Origin: Crossaster papposus
Lineage: Eukaryota > Echinodermata > Asteroidea > Velatida > Solasteridae
Assembly: GCA_037893245.1 (NCBI GenBank)
Contig: JBAIAA010000318.1
Coordinates: forward strand, 744,001-808,000
Direction of reading: 5' to 3'
DNA: 64,000 nt
The translations under genes were made by a program, and so were the position numbers. The notes beneath the pieces were generated by a model that saw only the letters and a program-made list of their open reading frames with translations, did not search any database and was not told the origin of the DNA. This document shows positions 58,060 to 64,000 of this stretch, piece by piece. Positions within the stretch are counted from its first letter, which is position 1. The number at the start of each line of letters is the position of its first letter.

Positions 58060-59149
58060 TCGTGTACGTACGGACCCAGTCAAAGTCAAGTCGTTTCGGG
58101 CTTAAAAACACGAGGAATGCTATTTTCCACTGCACCATGCGTTCCTTTACCGCACCAAATCTACACCCAATTTCATAGCTTTGCTAAACTACAAAATAGA
58201 CAATACACCTAGACATACAGAGAAATACAGTTGTCTTTTATTCCAACGTTACGAACCTCACAACACAGAGGTCCTTTACAGCAACTTATGCTAGACTTCT
58301 GCTGTTGTTGCCGCCAAATCTAGCCAATCTTTTAAGAAAATAATTCATAATGTTTTTCTTAATATGCCACCTGCTAACAATTTATGAACTCTAGCTGAAC
58401 CAGCAGGCCACACTACTCAAAACAGTTACTACTAATGATAACAATGGGCTAATCATATCCTACTGCATGGCAGCCGTAAAACTGAATTGATAAGGATGCC
58501 ACATTATTACCCCGGTCATCGGGCCCACGAAACATTCCAAATACCATTTTAGCTCCCTGGGGAGTATATAGCTCGATGCTGCCATTACGGCGCGATTAGC
58601 AACTAAATCATTCACAATAACCATCTCCACCCTCACAGGTACCAATTACTCCTAGGTATAGAGAAATATTGAGTGACAAAAGTGCCCTGCCCAAGGTCAC
58701 ACGTATAGTCCCACGCTGGACTCGAACCCACAACATACAGCTTTACCTAGAGAATACAAATTCATTGCTCCAGACCACGAAGCCACGGCACTCCAAGAAG
58801 TACACGATTTTAAGGTCCGGCAAATTGTCGCCATTTTGTTCGACAAACAATGTCCACTTTAGCATGTACCGCCATCAATTTTCAGGTTTTCACAGAAAGC
58901 TACATACGAATTTTCCTTTTAGATTTGTTTTAGGAATGATAATTATTAAGACTATGGGCGGAATCTGCACCCTATAAGTAATACCTTACGAAAGCGGATA
59001 TTCCGTTAATTCTTTTAAAAATATTATATTTATTTTTTATTAATTTTGTTAGGGGGGAGGGGGGGAGTTGTACCATATGCCTACCAATTAATGTGACTTC
59101 AGCGAGCGCGTAGCACAAAGCCAATTACGACGTAGGGTCTGGGGCCCGA
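58060..59149. other. Downstream of the aGPCR stop: 3' UTR and intergenic
   Basis: Contains a diverged SINE end at 58630 and a G-rich tract at about 59050-59067. No further gene found. Confidence 0.45.
58630..58745 (-). mobile_element. Diverged SINE fragment
   Basis: Carries caggtaccaattactcc, gtgccctgcccaaggtcacac and a B-box complement ggactcgaaccca in the same order as the 62886 SINE, but more diverged. Confidence 0.45.
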
Positions 59150-59954
59150 TTAACGGCCGTTCATACTTCATGCGAATGCGATGCAAATTTTAATCGTGTA
59201 AATTCGTACACTGGGCGCGATGTGACGAATTAATTCGTTGCAAAAATGACGTTCATATTTTTTGCGACTTGTTTAATGCAAATTTAAAGTCAACCATCTT
59301 TCAGTGTTTACCAAAAAATGTCTACGAAGTTAAATGGTATTGTTTCAGTATGATGAAAGTGAAGAATAACATTTTCAGTGATGGTAAAATGAATGAACAA
59401 CCACTAAAAAATGAATGAATTGTTCGTGCAAAGATCTATTGCGCCGAGCACATTTTGTCGTCTGCCATAATAGCTACGCGTACGTAAACCTTTGCTTCGC
59501 GTCGTCGGCTTCGGAATCACCTGCGACTTCGGAATCACCAAGTACATAGAAATGAAGGGAATAGAAATATTAAAACTTTTTATTGGTTCATATCAACTGA
59601 CTGATTGCATTTCTGAAGCACAACAAGCACCAGAATGTGGCTGAAGTTCTCACAGTAGCCTAAAATCCCCTTAAACCTAAGACGAAGAAGAATCTGAATC
59701 CAAGAAATCGAAAAGGTCCTAAAGGCGCGCCCTCAAGTGGTACGGTAGATAACAGTTAATACTGCGATTTGATTGGTTGTCAGCTTTGCGAATTTTCGCT
59801 AGAGTTGAACATTCGAAACTGCTTGCGAAGCAAATATTTTTCGCACCCGGGGCGATATTTCGCTGCGAAGTACGCAGCGAAGCATTTGCGAACAGGATGA
59901 TGACGTAAAATTCGCTTCGCATACGCATTCGCATGAAGTATGAACCGGCCTTAA
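59150..59954. mobile_element. TTAA-flanked MITE (about 800 bp)
   Basis: TTAA at both borders, inverted ends ccgttcatacttcatgcgaatgcg / acgcattcgcatgaagtatgaac. The interior is AT-rich with no transposase frame and more CGAAT/GCAAA motifs near the ends. Confidence 0.8.
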
Positions 59955-60429
59955 GGGTCCCTGGAAATTTTGGATTCTAGATGCTCTGTGGTACAATCTG
60001 AGATGATTCCTGGCCACTTTCCTCTGCAATTACATGTACATTAATACTACCGATTTTCAGAGGTTTTATTGTTTTTGCGATACAATCAACTTTGATCAGC
60101 AGCCCGAAAGGAGGAGGGGGTGCAACAACAACCCGCCCTCTTCTATCCGCCACTCATACTACTACTTAGTTTAAATAACACTAACCGTTTATTGTAATTA
60201 TTTAATTTTTAATTAACAACTGTAGTAGGTGTATATAGATGTAAATACAAAGATGCATATATTTCAGTTATAATCACATTATTATCACATTATTCAAAAG
60301 TTCCCAGTCATCACAAGTCGTGATATTAACGTTAACAATAGTTAATTTGGTTGATGTCTAATTTTGGTTTAATAATTGCATTATAAATGAACGTTCACTT
60401 AAAGTCAGTTTTGTTAAAATTGTAAAATC

Positions 60430-61820
60430 ATTTATTATATTGGTGGTGTATATTGGTGGCGCCCTTGATGGCTGCACCTTTCTTTTCTTTTTGTTGTCTG
60501 ATCTGTGGCAAAAAGCTTCTTTTATGTGTGATTGCGTGCTCGTGTGTTTTATTTTAACTACGAACTGCTACCCTGTAAGTACTCCTGGATTTCATTGACC
60601 ATGGTTTTGTGTCGACAGAATAAAGCCCTTTGATGACATTTTGACTTTATTGGTTTTTTGACTTTTGAACTGCGGGGGATCATATTTTTTTATGTGCAGC
60701 CACCATTGTCTAGTACCCAGTATCATGATGACTCGTATAACGTACTCTATACGCACACTTCTGGCTATTAACAATACGGTTGCACGCACGTCTGTAGCCC
60801 GACCATTCAACCCGGAGAAGTGGCATGAAGTTAAGCTGCTTAAAATCGCATGTTCAACGAAGAGGGGCTTTCGTAGAGGCAGATTACGTAATAGTTTTTC
60901 AATTCCAACTTTGATTAATGCTCAACGTCAGTCTGTAATAAAGCCCGCCCGTACACCTGTATATGAAGCAAAATTAGTCCAAGTTCCTGTGCAGAAGCTG
61001 CCTGCTGCAAATAATGCACACAAATCACAGATAGCGATATGGAATGCGCACTCACTGACACGAAAAACTACTTCCATCACTGATTTCATCATCGGTGAAA
61101 AAATAGACCTTTTTGCCATCACTGAATCTTGGCTATCAGGCGATGATCGTGACAGCCATTCACTTGCTGAAGTAAGCACAACATTGCCTCATTTCAACAT
61201 TTACAATCAACCTCGTGCCCAGGGTAGAGGAGGCGGTTTATGCCTTTTTGCTCATCAAGGCTTTGTTGTCAAGCAAAATCTGCAAAAGTTTCAGTCATTC
61301 GAACACATGGATTTCGATGTGTCAGTTGGTGGTTCGTCTGTCAGACTTTTTATTATCTATCGACCACCACCTTCACAAACCAATAAGCTGACCAGTGTCA
61401 TGTTCTTCAGGGGCTTTTCCACTTTACTAGAGACAATAACCATACATCCTGGCCGTATAATTATGACTGGCGATTTCAATTTCCATATGGACGTCAAGAA
61501 TATTCTTAAGACACATCTTTTTAACATTGCTTTTAGTTAGATATCTGTTTTAATTCATTAACGTATTCCTTTCGTTGTTTTTGTATGTTGTTTTTAATTA
61601 AGTTACGTTTGTGTTTAATACGTGTCAATTAATTCAATACTAGTATTTTGTGCCATTATATGTGACTTTTGCCAATTTGAAATTATCATCTTTGAAGCAT
61701 TAGATTTTAACTACCAAATTTTTACCACAAGAATATTTTATTATGCTAATCAATGTTTTATTTTCTGACCTATGTACAGCGCTTTGAGGCCTTTTAATTA
61801 AGATGGAAGCCGCTTTATAA

Positions 61821-61853
<33 letters not shown>
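60430..61853 (+). mobile_element. Internally deleted L2/CR1-like LINE
   Basis: A 5' UTR-like start (ggcgcccttgatggctgcacc) is followed by an ORF (60665-61540, 291 residues) with an N-terminal basic region and an AP-endonuclease fold: IAIWNAHSLTRK, LFAITESWLSGDD, RGGGLCLFAHQ and IIMTGDFNFHMDV. Directly after the GDFN motif it switches to a short tail and stop, so the rest of the endonuclease and all of the reverse transcriptase are absent. The 3' end (tacagcgctttgaggc, then gccgctttataag and (ATT)n) is the L2-type tail, so both ends are present. Confidence 0.8.
61820..61853. repeat. (ATT)n tail of L2-like LINE
   Basis: About nine TTA units ending the LINE at 60430. Similar (ATT)n tracts lie at about 29009-29032 and 33583-33615. 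Confidence 0.8.
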
Positions 61854-62147
61854 GATTCAAGTACGTTGTTTTAACGCCATAGATTTCATGTTGCTTGTTT
61901 CTGTGAGATGAGAAGTTAACGTCAATCGAACGTAGTTATTAGGTTAGTACCAATTAACGATTTGTTTTCCGTTATGCTTTCAACGTTAAAACAAGTTTAA
62001 ATTGGATATGTAAGGTTGGTTCGAGAATAGTTTACTGTATAACGTTGCAACATCGTTTTTATGGTAGTTCACTTTAAAACGTTAAAAATCGTTTGGGGAG
62101 GTTGGCGAAATTGGATGAACCAAAATTCGTTAAAGAACGTTACAGCA

Positions 62148-62331
62148 CATATGAAGCACGATATGTGGCAGAAAAAACCCCCCTCTTTTGTGTTCACCAT
62201 TGTGTTCCCGGAAACTCAGGAATTCCTTTTAGGTTTCAAGAGGGGATGAGTTAGGTTACAATAGTGTTGAGTGTGTATAAGGTATAGGGATAAGAAGGGG
62301 TACCCCTCTGCCACATATCGTGCTGGGTATA
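62148..62331. mobile_element. hAT-like MITE, copy with 8-bp TSD TTACAGCA
   Basis: A 184-bp element with inverted ends (agcacgatatgtggcaga / tctgccacatatcgtgct). Direct repeats TTACAGCA lie at 62140-62147 and 62332-62339. Same family as 23019-23205 and 30120-30305. 8-bp duplications are the hallmark of hAT transposases, which must act in trans. Confidence 0.85.
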
Positions 62332-62885
62332 TTACAGCAACGTTTACAGATGTTCAGCGAGGTTGGTTGAACCAATGTTCGCAAACAAAAACACGTTAAA
62401 GCAATGTTTACAGGAGGTTAGCGAGGTTGGTTAAACAACCGTTTAATAAACGTTTACCCTAACCATCCTCAATCCTAAAAAATCAATATGATTTTGCACG
62501 CATCATAGGAAGTTAAGGTTAAAGCACCGTTTGTGGAAGGCTAACGAGGTTGGTTGAACCAAGGTTAGCTAAAAATCGTTGCACCATTGTTTGCACGTTT
62601 GTAAACGTTAATACTAATAGTTTGTTTCAACGATTCACTGCGGGTGATTTGTCGACTATATAAGTGAGAACTTCTACAATGGGGTTGTGATATTTTCAGT
62701 ATAACCATGCCAACGTTGATCCATTATATCAAAGATCAAAGTAACTTCACTGTCTAAGCAGTGCGGAGGCCTATATTAAACGCGCATGCGTCAACCACGG
62801 TAACACACTTTTTAATTTTCTCAGCAAACTAAGGCATCATTTCCTCAATTTTTGAGGATTTGTTTGATTGATAGTCTAATTTGAC
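62332..62885. other. Intergenic with gttagcgaggttggttgaacc repeats
   Basis: Loose repeats of cgaggttggttRaac occur at about 62093, 62358, 62418 and 62548, so this segment and 61990-62147 are part of one degenerate array into which the MITE at 62148 inserted. Confidence 0.5.
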
Positions 62886-63195
62886 ATATATATAATAATA
62901 ATAATAATAATTGTCGTGCTTATATATAGCAGGGAATTAATTGCAATTGTAAAGCGCTTTGAGATCGTTGATACGATAGTAAGCGATAAGCACGACGATG
63001 ATCAGGTCACGGGCGAGGCGGCAGACGATATCAGCGCTCAATTAGCCTCGACCCTCTCAGGTACTTATTTATACTCATTGGTGGAGAGAGGCAGTTATTG
63101 TGTCTTGCCCAAGGGCACAAATGCCATGTTTCAAACAGGGCTCGAACCCGCGCACCCTCGTAAGTTCACGAGTCGAACACCTAAACCATTGAACA
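62886..63195 (-). mobile_element. SINE, second copy of the 46395 family
   Basis: (ATA)n tail at 62886-62907, aattgtaaagcgctttgag, atatcagcgctcaattagcctcgac, ggtacttatttatactc, gagagaggca, gtcttgcccaagggcacaaatgcc, then ggctcgaacccgcgcacc, the complement of a B box. Runs in the same order as the copy at 46395. Confidence 0.65.
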
Positions 63196-63298
63196 TTTCA
63201 GACACACAGGAAGGCAAAAAAGGTTGGGCATTCGAGTCTCGGACAGCCCAACAAGATGACTGCCATTGTATATGTTATTGCAACAAAGCAGTCCGGCG

Positions 63299-63642
63299 TG
63301 ATTGACCATTTGCGTGTGGAATTTAAATAATATCTGGTACACTGACTTGTCCACGCAGCTTGGCATAGTTTGACTTTAAATTATCCAGACCACATACACT
63401 GTTGCTATATCACGTGATTCGGGGCAAGCTCTTGCATAGTTACGTTAGAGACGCTCAGCACCAATACATTGTTCACAATGGTTGAGAATGGTACAAAGAC
63501 ACCAGACCATTCCAGAGCCGGGGTTGCTAGCGTAAGGCTTGCCCCGAATCACGTGATATAGCAACAGTGTCTTTGGTCTGGATAATTTAAATGTGTGAAC
63601 AGATATTATTCAAATTCCACACGCAAATGGTCAATTGTATAT
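63299..63642. mobile_element. Nested fold-back MITE
   Basis: Outer inverted pair attgaccatttgcgtgtgga / ttccacacgcaaatggtcaat, inner pair ttaaattatccagacca / tggtctggataatttaa continuing with ttgctatatcacgtgattcg and its complement. Probably one MITE inside another. Confidence 0.75.
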
Positions 63643-64000
63643 GGTATTGTATTACATATTCATGAGATCCTGTCACATGGTACCACACCACCAATCAGTG
63701 ACAGCAAAAATGACCGGAGGTCGCGTGCACTGTATCATCTGCATGACTGGGATATTATGTATAATGGGCGTGACGTCATTTCTAAGCGCCCTGGTTGGAT
63801 GAGTGGAATTACACCGGACTGCAAAAATGGCAATACAGGAACTCACACGAAGCTTGACAACATGTTTTCTTCATTAGAGAACAACGAGGTCGAGAGTTAC
63901 TCACTCATAATCTGTAATTTCAGACTATAAAGGTTCGGAGTAAGTCATTGGTAGTATTGCGCATGCGGAGATAATAAGGAGTGTGATTGTATTTCCTAAG

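Noticed and set aside
63595..63930. 111-codon frame
   Set aside because: Starts inside a MITE end, has no recognised motif, and ordinary AT-rich codon composition.

Overview
This is animal nuclear DNA, AT-rich, with long introns, canonical GT-AG splice sites and dense transposable elements. The mix suggests a marine invertebrate, probably a deuterostome such as an echinoderm, hemichordate or cephalochordate. It contains an adhesion GPCR with a thrombospondin-1 domain, L2/CR1-like and L1/Tx1-like LINEs, tRNA-derived SINEs with a central domain seen in marine invertebrates, and many TTAA-flanked and hAT-like MITEs. The species cannot be fixed from sequence alone. No bacterial-type operon, CRISPR array, riboswitch or genuine tRNA/rRNA gene was seen.

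One host gene dominates. By joining phase-compatible exons by hand I recover a 20-exon adhesion G-protein-coupled receptor on the + strand, from the ATG at 6581 to the TAA at 58059. It is exactly 757 codons, and every splice phase agrees. The order is: signal peptide (exon 1); one TSP1 domain (exon 2, 19083-19253); Ser/Thr-rich mucin-like exon (23739-23912); GAIN-type region with a very acidic insert (24409-33885); GPS autoproteolysis site (to 34639); seven transmembrane helices (36961-50828); short basic then Ser/Asp-rich tail (57913-58059). A close copy of the mucin-like exon lies upstream of this gene at 248-424. It is either part of a tandem paralogue extending off the left edge or an alternative upstream exon. 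A possible alternative last exon is present twice (52935-53015 and 53898-54002), and the two copies would give different C-termini.

The rest is mobile and repetitive DNA. The intron between TM2 and TM3 holds an almost full-length, antisense L1/Tx1-like LINE (38665-44732), flanked on both sides by the same (GAAA)n microsatellite, as expected for a microsatellite-targeting element. Its ORF2 is broken once by a frameshift. LINE fragments lie at 11674-12485 and 60430-61853. At least a dozen different terminal-inverted-repeat elements can be delimited. Five carry TTAA at both ends, three members of one ~185 bp family have perfect 8-bp target duplications, and several hold mirrored arrays of degenerate short motifs. 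A 1.54 kb element at 56220-57762 has 254-bp, almost identical terminal repeats. A 27-copy perfect 14-bp minisatellite, poly-G/poly-C tracts, interstitial TTAGGG repeats and an intronic cluster of YY1-like CAAGATGGCG motifs are also present.
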